The notes below the pieces were generated by a model that ran no database searches, was not told the origin of the DNA, and saw nothing but the letters and a program-made list of their open reading frames with translations. Positions 36,868 through 46,052 of a stretch of DNA of 64,000 nucleotides are shown piece after piece. Position 1 is the first letter of the stretch. Every line of letters begins with the position of its first letter. The stretch spans positions 310,001 through 374,000 of the forward strand of contig JAKAWT010000001.1 in assembly GCA_021816845.1 (NCBI GenBank), written 5' to 3'. Source of the stretch: a bacterium (GTDB lineage: Bacteria > Patescibacteria > Dojkabacteria > JAKAPS01 > JAJZLI01). The position numbers and the translations under genes are program-made.

Positions 36868-37725
36868 CTATTTATGTTTAGTTCTGACTACTCTATCAAA
36901 AAAGTGACGAGCAACTCCATGCTCTGTTTTTCTTGCTTTGGATATCTCTTTCACAAATATTTCTGATATTTTATCCATACTACCTTTATGTTTTGCAATA
37001 AGTGCCAATCTAAGATGAAGGTATTTTAAAATTATGGATTGATCTCGTATAGGGAGACTAGTCTCATCAAATAATTCGACAATTTTACTAACTATGGCAG
37101 ATTTCCATTCCTTTGAATTATATAAAAGTGGAGTATATGCGAGGCTCTTTTCTTGGGCTATGGAGGTTTGGTTAGTGTTTTGTCTATAATCTTTATCTTC
37201 TTCAAGCTTTAATGTAGCAAATACAAACAAAGCCCCTAAAGTCTCATGTGAATAAAGGTTTTGTGGGTATTTTCTTTTTATATACCCAAAATCTTTAGGA
37301 TACCTATGGTTAATTTCACCTATAAATTGGTGAATAATATCACCACGTGCTATACCATCTTCAACAAAACCAGACAAAGATTCAAACAAATCTGATTCTA
37401 GAATCTTTGTGAGATTATGGTCTGATAATTGTGGCAATGTGACTTTTTGATCTGATGCTAATGCTCTTAGATCCGAGTATATAGATAATCCACCACAGGT
37501 AAATTTATCTTGATTCTCCTTATCTTTGTGTTTACTGACATCTCTATGTGCGGCATCTTGGTGCATGGCATCTTGATGCACGATACTATTTAAGAGTTTT
37601 GATAGATTAGGATCTCCCCTTTCAAATTCCTCTATACTTATCTCCAGGGGGTTAGGATCTCTTTCTTGTAAAGTAGGTACAACACCATTTTCTTTTTTAT
37701 TATCAAACTCTACGGGATCGGTCAT
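36868..37725 (-). CDS. Unrecognised protein, family member C of three paralogs
   Basis: A 285-aa soluble protein, the longest of the three. The shared core covers about residues 28-178; a C-terminal extension of about 100 residues (helical, Lys-rich, ending VVRTKHK) is unique to it. A Gln/Asp/His insert (HQDAMHQDAAHRDV, about 49-62) is made by three 15-bp DNA repeats. It has a consensus promoter whose -10 ends 6 bp before the ATG, so the mRNA should be leaderless. It lies 66 bp upstream of member B, each with its own promoter. Confidence 0.7.
   Translation of the reverse strand: MTDPVEFDNKKENGVVPTLQERDPNPLEISIEEFERGDPNLSKLLNSIVHQDAMHQDAAHRDVSKHKDKENQDKFTCGGLSIYSDLRALASDQKVTLPQLSDHNLTKILESDLFESLSGFVEDGIARGDIIHQFIGEINHRYPKDFGYIKRKYPQNLYSHETLGALFVFATLKLEEDKDYRQNTNQTSIAQEKSLAYTPLLYNSKEWKSAIVSKIVELFDETSLPIRDQSIILKYLHLRLALIAKHKGSMDKISEIFVKEISKARKTEHGVARHFFDRVVRTKHK
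37538..37582. repeat. 15-bp tandem repeat encoding HQDA units
   Basis: Units ACATCTCTATGTGCG, GCATCTTGGTGCATG and GCATCTTGATGCACG, in frame within family member C. Sequence unrelated to the GATCC unit but with the same period and copy number. Confidence 0.8.
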
Positions 37726-37731
37726 GTTTGT

Positions 37732-37760
37732 ATTGTATAAGACCTATAATATTTTGTCAA
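37732..37760 (-). promoter_or_regulatory. Consensus promoter TTGACA-17-TACAAT, leaderless gene
   Basis: On the minus strand; the -10 ends 6 bp before the start codon at 37725, so transcription starts at or next to the ATG. Confidence 0.72.
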
Positions 37761-37890
37761 TAATATATAAGGATTATGATTCGTTGATAATACTGCTAGA
37801 GATAGATTTTGGAGATATTTATTCCTACAATCATGTGTTGATGTATTACATTGATATTTTTTTACTTAATACTGAAATATGTAAATTTTC

Positions 37891-37919
37891 TTGATAATTA
37901 AAGGGTTTTAAAATATAAT
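37891..37919 (+). promoter_or_regulatory. Promoter of the main glycan cluster, TTGATA-17-TATAAT
   Basis: -35 at 37891-37896, perfect -10 at 37914-37919, with the ATG 10 bp further on; the leader would be about 4 nt. It drives three overlapping glycosyltransferase genes. Confidence 0.7.
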
Positions 37920-37929
37920 AGTCACATCT

Positions 37930-39741
37930 ATGCGAAGAATTTTCACACTCGTAAAAAAAAGTATAAGATATATTAAACACTTTGGATTCATTGCTTTTTT
38001 AAAAAAAGCCAAGGTCTATATGAAAGATAGGGTGCTACGTAAGAAAGATAATATATCATATCAGGAGTTTGTAAAATCGGAACAAAAGAGTTTAAATTCA
38101 AGATCTAAAATATCAAAAATAAAAAAGGAGATAGAGGATTTTAGATATCAACCCCTTATATCAATAATTATACCTACATATAAAACCCCTATAAAATTCT
38201 TAAAAGAAGCTATAGGTAGTATACAAAAACAATTTTACCAAAACTTTGAAATTATAATATATGATGATGCATCAAAAAGTGTAGAGATTGATAATTATTT
38301 TAGAAGTATTGAGATTAAAAATTTAAGAGTATTCTACAATAAAAAAAATTCTGGTATATCTGAAACCTCTAATAACGGGGTTAAAGAGTCAAATGGGGAA
38401 TACCTAGTTTTTCTAGATCATGATGATACATTATCACCAAATGCCTTATATGAAATAGTCAAAGTATTAAATAAAAATAGAGATATAGACTATCTATATT
38501 CAGATGAGGATAAATTATCAAAAAAAGGAGAGAGGGAAGATCCTTTCTTTAAACCTGATTTCTCATATGATATGTTACTATCCTGTATGTATATAACACA
38601 TATAAGGGCAATCAAGAAATCTACATTTTCAAAGTTACATGGACTAGATAAAAGATACGATGGTGCTCAGGATTGGGATTTTGCTCTGAGACTTTATGAG
38701 AAAAAAGGACTATTTTATCACATACCAAAAATTTTATATCACTGGAGAAAAACAGATCAATCAACAGCAGATGATCAATCAAATGCAAAATCCTATGCAT
38801 ATAAAAGACAAAAGGAACTTTTGGAGGCTCATCTTCGACGATCAAAAATTGAAGCAGAGGTTAAAGAAGGATACTGGCAAGGATCATATAAGATAGATTA
38901 CAAAATAGAGGGCTCAATCCAGGGAGAACCAAAAGTTTCTATAATAATACCATTCCGTGATCAGGTAGAATACCTTAAAACATGTATAGATTCCATAAAA
39001 GAAAAAACTACATATAAAAATTATAAAATTGTACTAGTAAATAATCAAAGTTCTAAAAAAGATACTCTAGATTATCTAGAAACTTTGAAGGATAGTAAAT
39101 ACGTAGAGATATTAAATTACAACAGACCTTTCAATTATTCACTGATCAATAATTTTGCTGTAAAAAAAACAAACAGTGATTTTATTATCTTTCTAAATTC
39201 TGATACAAAAATTATAACCCCTACATGGATAGAGGAGATGCTTAAAATTGCCCAAAGAAAAGATGTAGGTGCTGTAGGGGGATTACTTTTGTATAAAGAT
39301 GATACAGTGCAGCATGGAGGTATCATAGTAGGCCTTGGAGGAGTTGCTGCACACTCTCACAGAGGTTTTGATGGAGCATCTAATGGTCACGGGGGACTTT
39401 TAACTCTAACACGTGATGTATCTGCCATAACTGCAGCATGCATGATGATAGAAAGATCTAAATTTTTAAATGTGAAAGGTTTTGATGAGAGTCTAAGGAT
39501 AGCATATAACGATGTAGATCTATGTTTAAGATTACAAAGAATAGGGTTAAAGAGTATATATACGCCATATATGAGGATATATCACTTTGAGACAAAAACA
39601 AGAAAAAAAACAGTAGGGGAAAATACTATTGATACAGGTATTTTTATAAAAAGGTGGAAATACTTCTTAAAAAAGGGAGATCCTTTTTATAACCCTAATT
39701 TAACCTTAGCAAGAGAGGATTATTCTCTAAGGAAATTATGA
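37930..39741 (+). CDS. Two-domain family 2 glycosyltransferase
   Basis: A 603-aa protein with two complete GT-A domains in tandem. Domain 1 (about 70-310) has SIIIPTYKTP, the metal motif FLDHDDT and YLYSDEDK; domain 2 (about 330-590) has SIIIPFRDQ, FLNSDTK and YNDVDLCLRL. Such fusions usually add two different sugars in turn to a repeat unit of O-antigen-like polymers. The N-terminal 70 residues are basic and may bind the membrane. The stop overlaps the next start by ATGA. Confidence 0.9.
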   Translation: MRRIFTLVKKSIRYIKHFGFIAFLKKAKVYMKDRVLRKKDNISYQEFVKSEQKSLNSRSKISKIKKEIEDFRYQPLISIIIPTYKTPIKFLKEAIGSIQKQFYQNFEIIIYDDASKSVEIDNYFRSIEIKNLRVFYNKKNSGISETSNNGVKESNGEYLVFLDHDDTLSPNALYEIVKVLNKNRDIDYLYSDEDKLSKKGEREDPFFKPDFSYDMLLSCMYITHIRAIKKSTFSKLHGLDKRYDGAQDWDFALRLYEKKGLFYHIPKILYHWRKTDQSTADDQSNAKSYAYKRQKELLEAHLRRSKIEAEVKEGYWQGSYKIDYKIEGSIQGEPKVSIIIPFRDQVEYLKTCIDSIKEKTTYKNYKIVLVNNQSSKKDTLDYLETLKDSKYVEILNYNRPFNYSLINNFAVKKTNSDFIIFLNSDTKIITPTWIEEMLKIAQRKDVGAVGGLLLYKDDTVQHGGIIVGLGGVAAHSHRGFDGASNGHGGLLTLTRDVSAITAACMMIERSKFLNVKGFDESLRIAYNDVDLCLRLQRIGLKSIYTPYMRIYHFETKTRKKTVGENTIDTGIFIKRWKYFLKKGDPFYNPNLTLAREDYSLRKL

Positions 39742-41015
39742 AAAAAATTGCAGTAATAATAGTTAATTATAATGGTTTTGGATTTTTAGATAAATTATTT
39801 TATTCTTTAAAAAATCAAACCCTACAAATATTCAGAGACTTTGATATATATTTTTCCGATAATGGTTCTATTGATGATTCTGTGAGTTTTGTAGAAATTT
39901 TTTATCCAAAAGTAGTAATTTATAGAAATGGAAAGAATCTAGGATTTGCTGAGGGAAATAATATTGTATTAAGAGATATATATAAAAAATATAAATATAT
40001 AGTGCTTTTAAATAATGATGTTTATGTTGAAAAAAATTGGTTAAAGGAGCTCGTAAACACAGCTGAAAAATATAAAAATGTTGGGATTGCTGGATCTAAG
40101 TTACTTTTTTATTATCCATATTTAGATATTATTTTAAAATCAAATAAAAATTATGTAGACAATAATGGCAAAAAAATTTCTTTCAAAATTAATTATATTC
40201 AGATTAATAATAATACATATAATAAGATTGTTTATAAAGATGGTTTTTACGATCCTGAAAATGAAAATGGAGAGATATTTATTCCATCTAAAAATATGTC
40301 TACTGTATTTTTACCATTTAGGAGGTCATCTGGATATAATTTATATATTTCTATATCAGGGGTAAATAGCACAAAGAAAGAAAAAGTAGATGTTTTCGTA
40401 GGTAAAGATTTTATAGGAGAAATTCAATTAAAGAGTACTTTTGCACACCATCAACTAAAAATAGATAAAAGTATAGTCAGTAAGAATAAATTTTTCCTAA
40501 TTAATAATGCATCTTCTTCATATGATAAAGATGGATATGGGAAAGATATTGGTTTTAAAGAAAAAGATAATCCTAAGTATAATATAGAAAAAAAGGTAAA
40601 GAGTATTTGTGGGGCTTCAATGTTAATAAATACTGATGTATTTAAAGATATTGGGTTTTTAGACAAAAGTTTTTTTATGTATTATGAAGATACAGATTTT
40701 TGTTGGAGAGTAAATAATTCTAAAACATGGAATATATATTATTCTCCAAAATCAGTAGTAAGGCATATTCATACTGGAAGTAGTAAAGAATGGTCACCAT
40801 TCTTTATATTTTATGTAAAAAGAAATCGTCTTCTAATGCTTTTAAAAAATGCCCCCTTGAATATTTTTATGAAAAATTTGAAATTAAGTATAAAAGAAAG
40901 TTGGGATATTTTATTATCTAAAAATCCTATTTCGACAAAATATTTAGAGGTTAAAATTATTTTAAGCTTACTTTTTAATTTTCCTATAATTTATATAAAA
41001 AGGATATTTAAATGA
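39738..41015 (+). CDS. Family 2 glycosyltransferase with an inserted beta domain
   Basis: A 425-aa enzyme. The N-terminal GT-A half (IIVNYNGFGFLD, YFSDNGSIDDS, LLNNDVYV) is interrupted after about residue 135 by roughly 150 residues rich in beta strands (about 136-285: GYNLYISISG, KVDVFVGKDF, ending YGKDIGFKE). It then resumes with CGASMLIN and YYEDTDFCWRV, the normal acidic motif. The insert resembles a small carbohydrate-binding sandwich and has a counterpart in the next gene. Overlaps by ATGA on both sides show tight coupling. Confidence 0.85.
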   Translation: MKKIAVIIVNYNGFGFLDKLFYSLKNQTLQIFRDFDIYFSDNGSIDDSVSFVEIFYPKVVIYRNGKNLGFAEGNNIVLRDIYKKYKYIVLLNNDVYVEKNWLKELVNTAEKYKNVGIAGSKLLFYYPYLDIILKSNKNYVDNNGKKISFKINYIQINNNTYNKIVYKDGFYDPENENGEIFIPSKNMSTVFLPFRRSSGYNLYISISGVNSTKKEKVDVFVGKDFIGEIQLKSTFAHHQLKIDKSIVSKNKFFLINNASSSYDKDGYGKDIGFKEKDNPKYNIEKKVKSICGASMLINTDVFKDIGFLDKSFFMYYEDTDFCWRVNNSKTWNIYYSPKSVVRHIHTGSSKEWSPFFIFYVKRNRLLMLLKNAPLNIFMKNLKLSIKESWDILLSKNPISTKYLEVKIILSLLFNFPIIYIKRIFK

Positions 41016-42598
41016 AAATTCTAATATATAATAAATATATGTCTACAATGGGAGGGGGAGAGAAGCACATTGGTGCTGTTATGGAATATTTATCAAAAAA
41101 TAATGATGTTACAATTCTTACAGATAAAGAATTTGACAAAGAACTTTTCAAAAGTAGATTAAATATAGACTTATCAAAAACAACGGTTATTGTAAAAAAA
41201 ACTAATAATAATTGGGAAGTTTCTAAAATTTCATACAATTATGATCTATTTATAAATTCAACATATCAATCAACTGCAATAGGTTGTGCAAAAAAGAATA
41301 TATCATTTCTTTTTTTTCCAATAAATTTACATTCTAGAGTCAATGTAAAATACAAAATATTTTTCAGGCATTTTGTGGAGAATTTTTTATTTTTAGGATA
41401 CAAGTTTATTTCACCAATTCATCCTCTAGAAAGCTATAATTCAAAATTAGGTAATTGGGTAGATTCTGATATGTTTATTTTTCTAAATCATAACTTAGGA
41501 GTAAATAAAATAAAATTAACATATATAAACCCATCTGATACTAAATTAGAAAAAAGAATAATAAGTATAAAAGTAGGTCAAAATAAAGTTGATTATAAAA
41601 TAGATAATGATGTTTTGATTATTAACATACCAAAAGTAATGACCAAAAGAGATAGTTTGCTCGTTATTAGAATGCATCCTTTTAAACATGAAAAACTGAG
41701 TAAATTTAAAAATGTTTCTAATTCGGGAATTTTTTTAACAGATGTTCATCTTAATTATAATAAAAAATCATATATTATATTAAGAAAGTTTTTGAAAAAG
41801 ATTTTCTTTGTATTAAATATTCTAAATTATATTTATAGCAAATATGAAGCAGCAAATATTTTAAATTTTATAAATTATTATGATTTATTTATTGCAAATT
41901 CTAGTTATACTCAATACTATATAAAAAAATTTCTTGCAGTTGATTCAAAGGTGCTTTTTCCTCCAATTGATACAGATATATTTTATTCATCTGATCATAA
42001 GAAAAACTATATCATTAGTGTTGGTAGATTCTTTTTCGGTTCCCACAATAAAAAACATTTAGAAATGATTGCAACTTTCAAAAAGATGTACGATGCTGAC
42101 AAAAACCTTTTTAAGGATTGGGAGTACCATATATGTGGTGGAGTAGAAAAGAGTAAAATTCATAAAATGTATTTTGAAAAAGTGAAAGAAGCTGCTATCG
42201 GATATCCTATATTTATACATGAAAATATAAAACTTAAAGATTTAATAATACTATATTCTGAATCAAAAATTTTTTGGCATGCCGCAGGTTTTAATGAAAA
42301 TGAAGATGTATCACCAGAGAGATTTGAGCATTTTGGCATTACTACTGTTGAGGCAATGTCTGCTGGATGTGTTCCTATTGTTATAAATAAGGCAGGACAA
42401 AAACAAATAATTGAAAATCATAAAAATGGCATTTTATGGAATGATATCAATGAATTATCAAGTAATACAATATTACTTGTACAAAATGAAACCGAGAGAT
42501 TGAAACTTTCTAAGGAAGCAATCAAAAGAAGTAAAATGTTTTCTAGAGAGCATTTTTATAATAGAACAAAGATTTTAATACAACAATTATATAATTAG
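41012..42598 (+). CDS. Family 4 glycosyltransferase with an inserted beta domain
   Basis: A 528-aa GT-B enzyme, longer than the usual 370-400. The N-terminal GGGEKHIG loop is typical of GT4. About 90 residues in the first half (about 165-260, IKLTYINPSDTK...ISIKVG...LTDVHLNY) look like an inserted beta sandwich. The C-terminal half has SVGRFFFG, the phosphate-binding HNKKH, and a nucleotide-sugar E-x7-E stretch (RFEHFGITTVEAMSAG). The gene at 48257 is a paralog without the insert. Confidence 0.87.
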   Translation: MKILIYNKYMSTMGGGEKHIGAVMEYLSKNNDVTILTDKEFDKELFKSRLNIDLSKTTVIVKKTNNNWEVSKISYNYDLFINSTYQSTAIGCAKKNISFLFFPINLHSRVNVKYKIFFRHFVENFLFLGYKFISPIHPLESYNSKLGNWVDSDMFIFLNHNLGVNKIKLTYINPSDTKLEKRIISIKVGQNKVDYKIDNDVLIINIPKVMTKRDSLLVIRMHPFKHEKLSKFKNVSNSGIFLTDVHLNYNKKSYIILRKFLKKIFFVLNILNYIYSKYEAANILNFINYYDLFIANSSYTQYYIKKFLAVDSKVLFPPIDTDIFYSSDHKKNYIISVGRFFFGSHNKKHLEMIATFKKMYDADKNLFKDWEYHICGGVEKSKIHKMYFEKVKEAAIGYPIFIHENIKLKDLIILYSESKIFWHAAGFNENEDVSPERFEHFGITTVEAMSAGCVPIVINKAGQKQIIENHKNGILWNDINELSSNTILLVQNETERLKLSKEAIKRSKMFSREHFYNRTKILIQQLYN

Positions 42599-42599
42599 C

Positions 42600-43199
42600 T
42601 TACAAACAGGATAGAGTAATAAAATTACTAATTTTTATAGTAGAATTATTCAATTTGTCATATAGCTTTCTATTTGAATATTTTATATACATACTTTTAT
42701 TTTCTAGACAAGTTCCTAATATATAATTTTTGGCAACTATATTATTACCATAATCAATTGTATTATCTTTTTTGAATGGAATATAAAAATAATATGTAGA
42801 GTTAGAATTTGTTTTAATTTGTATTTTTTTCATTAGGGGAGTATTGAATGTGGTATTTCTACAATTTGGGTAATTTGAAGCACTACTCATATTTAACTGA
42901 GGATTTATTACTGTTTTACACAATGTATAACTACTAAGAAGGTTTCCGTTATTTGAATATAGATCTATTATAGAAGGGACACTTTGATCTGTTAATGTAA
43001 ATATTTCATTGGGATAATAATGATATTCTTTGAAATATTTTGTTATTAGAGAATTGATACTATTAATACTATTTTTTCTTAGATTATCTCTATATTGCTT
43101 ACCTTGAATATTTATATGTAATATAGTAATTGCTAATATAATAGCAAAAACTACGACAATTACTGTTATGATAGAATCATTGGTATAATACTTTCTCAT
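42600..43199 (-). CDS. Pilin-like membrane protein without a prepilin cleavage site
   Basis: A 199-aa protein with a short N-terminal hydrophobic helix (about 10-30), then INSLITKYFKEYHYYPNEIF, the pattern that follows the helix in type IV pilins (here and at 1688 and 2378), and a C-terminal domain with four cysteines. The GFTLIE site is absent, so it could be an uncleaved minor-pilin-like membrane protein. It is convergent with the preceding glycosyltransferase (1 bp between the stops) and divergent from the next gene. Confidence 0.6.
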   Translation of the reverse strand: MRKYYTNDSIITVIVVVFAIILAITILHINIQGKQYRDNLRKNSINSINSLITKYFKEYHYYPNEIFTLTDQSVPSIIDLYSNNGNLLSSYTLCKTVINPQLNMSSASNYPNCRNTTFNTPLMKKIQIKTNSNSTYYFYIPFKKDNTIDYGNNIVAKNYILGTCLENKSMYIKYSNRKLYDKLNNSTIKISNFITLSCL

Positions 43200-43238
43200 A
43201 TAAGAGTGATTATATAGTAATTTAAAGATAAAATAAAA

Positions 43239-45863
43239 ATGATGTCGGTAATAATAATACTTTTTGTAACATTTATTATATTTAGTCTAATCTCATTTAT
43301 TTTTGGTTTTCCATTTCTGTATTTTCTAAATAGAAAACTATTAGTTAAATATCCAGTGCTGGTCATGGTTACAGGTACATTATTTATAATGTTACCTCTA
43401 TATCTTATATATATCATTAACTTTGCTCCTATTGGGTGGTGGGTTTTATTAATTGTATTTATATTTTTTAGTATATATATATTTGTTAAAGATAGAAAAG
43501 TGTTTCTAATCTTTACAAAAAAAGAATTTTATTTTCCTTACATTGTAACATTTATTATTTTTATAATATGTTTAACTCCAACTATTAAAGCTAACCTTAT
43601 ATCTTTTTTAGCTTATAACACTGATTTAGTAGAGCATATTCATACAGCAGTTCTATATTCACAAGGAAAATATATCTTTAGTGATTATCCTGGATACCAT
43701 ATATTATTGGCATTTTTCTATAGACTATCTTTATCAAGTAATATAGTGTCTTCGTTTGTAATTTTTAATGCGTTTTTGGTCTCACTTTTATTCCTGGTTC
43801 TATATTTTTTGACTAATAATCTTATTAAAATAAAAAGCTCTAGATATAAATATTTTACATATTTTGTTCTTTTTGTAATATCATTATCTCCATTAGTTAT
43901 CTGGGCATCTGAAGATAATTTTGCTCCACAATTAATAGGGATTATAGCCACTCCGATGGTTGTAGCGTTTTCTTTTCATATGATAAAAGATAAATTTTCT
44001 ATATCTTCTATATTTCTTACATCATTTTCTATTGCAATAATACTATATTCCTACCCTGCAGCAGCATTATCTATAGCTGCACTACTTTTAATATTTTATA
44101 TATGTCAAATAAAGAATATAAAAAAACTAATTATTCTAACTTTATTTTTAATATTATTGATAATTCCGTTTTATAAAAGTACTTCAGATTTTGTTTTAGG
44201 GACGTCTTCTAGTATTAGTAGTAAAATATCTATAAACCCTAATATATCTGGAGGATTTTTTAGAAGGAATACGCTTCCATCCTTAATAGGTATTATACCA
44301 GTATATAGGGTGTATAATGGTCCAGATTTGGATAACCCTCCCAGGTTAAGTGTAGTTTATAACAATACTAATTTTAGATATCTTGTAAATATAGTATTCC
44401 TACTCTTTATATTTTTTGTTCCTTTTCTAATATATATATTTAGAAAAAATTATAGAATTTTATCCTTAATTATTGGAGATATCATTATTAATATATTTGC
44501 GTATTTTCATATATCTCCATATGGTGATTTTAAAGTTATATCTTTTAATGTTTTTGTATTACCGTTTATTTTAGTGCTATCCATTTTCTATCTTAATAAA
44601 AATACTAATGTTTTCCATAGAGTACTAAGGAATATAGCTTTTATACTATTAGTATTATTTCTATTCTTGTCTTTACTTGCGAGTTTCTTGATGATAATAG
44701 ATACAACGCATGTAGTTATACAGCAAAAAGCAGTAAATTCTTTATATAACAAAGTAAATTCTATCATACCCAAAGGATCAAAAGTATTATTTATTGATAG
44801 TAACCTTAACAATGAAATTATATTCAAATCTTTGATGCATAATTATAATGTTTTTGAATACAATAACTTTAATAGTTCTACTAAGTCTCTAAAAAAACTT
44901 GGGTTAGGAAAAAACAGTATCATAGATAATTATGTGACTACAAATATGAATATTTATAAAAATATTCTTCAATACAAATATATTATTATTAATAGTCATT
45001 ACATGGATAATTATCAACAATTTCTATTACCAGAAAATTTTATTTTCCAAAGTAATATAGCTGGTTATGATGTCTTTAAGAATATATATATTAATTATAC
45101 ATACATAAATTTAGAAAAGGTGAATAATTTAGGGGTGAATCAACCATATATTATAAATAAATCTTTAGATCTAAACAATATATTAAATATAAAAAATATT
45201 AATAATAGTCATAGTGTAGTACTATCTTTAATGTCATTTGGTGGTAACAATATTAATGTGGGTAACAAAAGTATAGTGTTAAATAATGGATACAAAATAG
45301 TAAAATTGGATAATTCTTATTTGAATAAAGAATTAACTTTTGATAACAAAAATCCTATTTTGCTTTATAATATATCTATATTGAATAAAAAACAATTAGC
45401 TTTTCTAGGTTTATATACTAGAACAACTTTAAATTTATATAACCATTTTATAATACCTAATATTTTGAACAATAATTTAAATATTAAAGTTGGGACTATA
45501 TATGATAGAGCTTACCTAGGTTGGTTTAGAAATATGCATTCATTTGGAGGAGACAGTACATATAGATTTTCTAAAATAAATTCAATTTTATCAGTCCCAA
45601 TTAGAGGAAATTATTCAAAGTTGAACCTTAATATTAACATGGGAATGTTTGGGTTATCAAATAGATATACGGATATAATACTATCAACCAATAAATGTAG
45701 AAATATTCATTCATATTTATTAAATAGTAATGATAAAGTAAACAGTTTCAAATTATCTATCCCTGAAAATTGTATACCAAATAACTATTTAGAATTATAT
45801 TTTCAAAATGTTCATTATGGAAACCAGGTTCTATTTACAAATATATCTATAAGTAAAAATTAA
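43239..45863 (+). CDS. Polytopic membrane protein, probable GT-C glycosyltransferase
   Basis: An 874-aa protein with about 11 membrane helices in the first 480 residues and a 400-residue outer domain rich in Asn and Ile. The acidic motif in the first large loop (TDLVEHIH, about 128-135) is where GT-C enzymes keep their catalytic Asp. The C-terminal part appears to contain beta-sandwich segments (about 660-870). It probably transfers sugars from a polyprenyl-phosphate donor outside the membrane; motif support is limited. The ATG at 43242 is an alternative start. Confidence 0.65.
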   Translation: MMSVIIILFVTFIIFSLISFIFGFPFLYFLNRKLLVKYPVLVMVTGTLFIMLPLYLIYIINFAPIGWWVLLIVFIFFSIYIFVKDRKVFLIFTKKEFYFPYIVTFIIFIICLTPTIKANLISFLAYNTDLVEHIHTAVLYSQGKYIFSDYPGYHILLAFFYRLSLSSNIVSSFVIFNAFLVSLLFLVLYFLTNNLIKIKSSRYKYFTYFVLFVISLSPLVIWASEDNFAPQLIGIIATPMVVAFSFHMIKDKFSISSIFLTSFSIAIILYSYPAAALSIAALLLIFYICQIKNIKKLIILTLFLILLIIPFYKSTSDFVLGTSSSISSKISINPNISGGFFRRNTLPSLIGIIPVYRVYNGPDLDNPPRLSVVYNNTNFRYLVNIVFLLFIFFVPFLIYIFRKNYRILSLIIGDIIINIFAYFHISPYGDFKVISFNVFVLPFILVLSIFYLNKNTNVFHRVLRNIAFILLVLFLFLSLLASFLMIIDTTHVVIQQKAVNSLYNKVNSIIPKGSKVLFIDSNLNNEIIFKSLMHNYNVFEYNNFNSSTKSLKKLGLGKNSIIDNYVTTNMNIYKNILQYKYIIINSHYMDNYQQFLLPENFIFQSNIAGYDVFKNIYINYTYINLEKVNNLGVNQPYIINKSLDLNNILNIKNINNSHSVVLSLMSFGGNNINVGNKSIVLNNGYKIVKLDNSYLNKELTFDNKNPILLYNISILNKKQLAFLGLYTRTTLNLYNHFIIPNILNNNLNIKVGTIYDRAYLGWFRNMHSFGGDSTYRFSKINSILSVPIRGNYSKLNLNINMGMFGLSNRYTDIILSTNKCRNIHSYLLNSNDKVNSFKLSIPENCIPNNYLELYFQNVHYGNQVLFTNISISKN

Positions 45864-45943
45864 TAACAAATATAGTGGATAGTTCTCAGTTAGAATATTT
45901 TTATTAAAGTTTTAATATTTTTAGACACCTAAAGTTAATTTAA

Positions 45944-45952
45944 TGTTATAAT
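45944..45952 (+). promoter_or_regulatory. Extended -10 box TGTTATAAT
   Basis: Ends 9 bp before the ATG of the glycosyltransferase remnant at 45962, and probably now drives the gene at 46053. Confidence 0.55.
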
Positions 45953-45961
45953 CATTATTAT

Positions 45962-46030
45962 ATGAGAATAGCAATATTAACTCCAACTTTTTCAAAATTT
46001 AGTGGTATAGATAGGGTTGTAGAAATATAG
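45962..46030 (+). pseudogene. N-terminal remnant of a family 4 glycosyltransferase
   Basis: ATG followed by 22 codons reading MRIAILTPTFSKFSGIDRVV-E-I, then a TAG. This is the typical opening of a GT4 enzyme (first beta strand and the G-I-x-R-V loop), cut off after the first helix begins. It keeps a well-placed -10 box. The next real GT4 gene starts 23 bp later, so an earlier gene was probably lost by deletion, leaving its promoter and first codons. Confidence 0.6.
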
Positions 46031-46052
46031 ATTGGCTATGGATTTTACAAAT

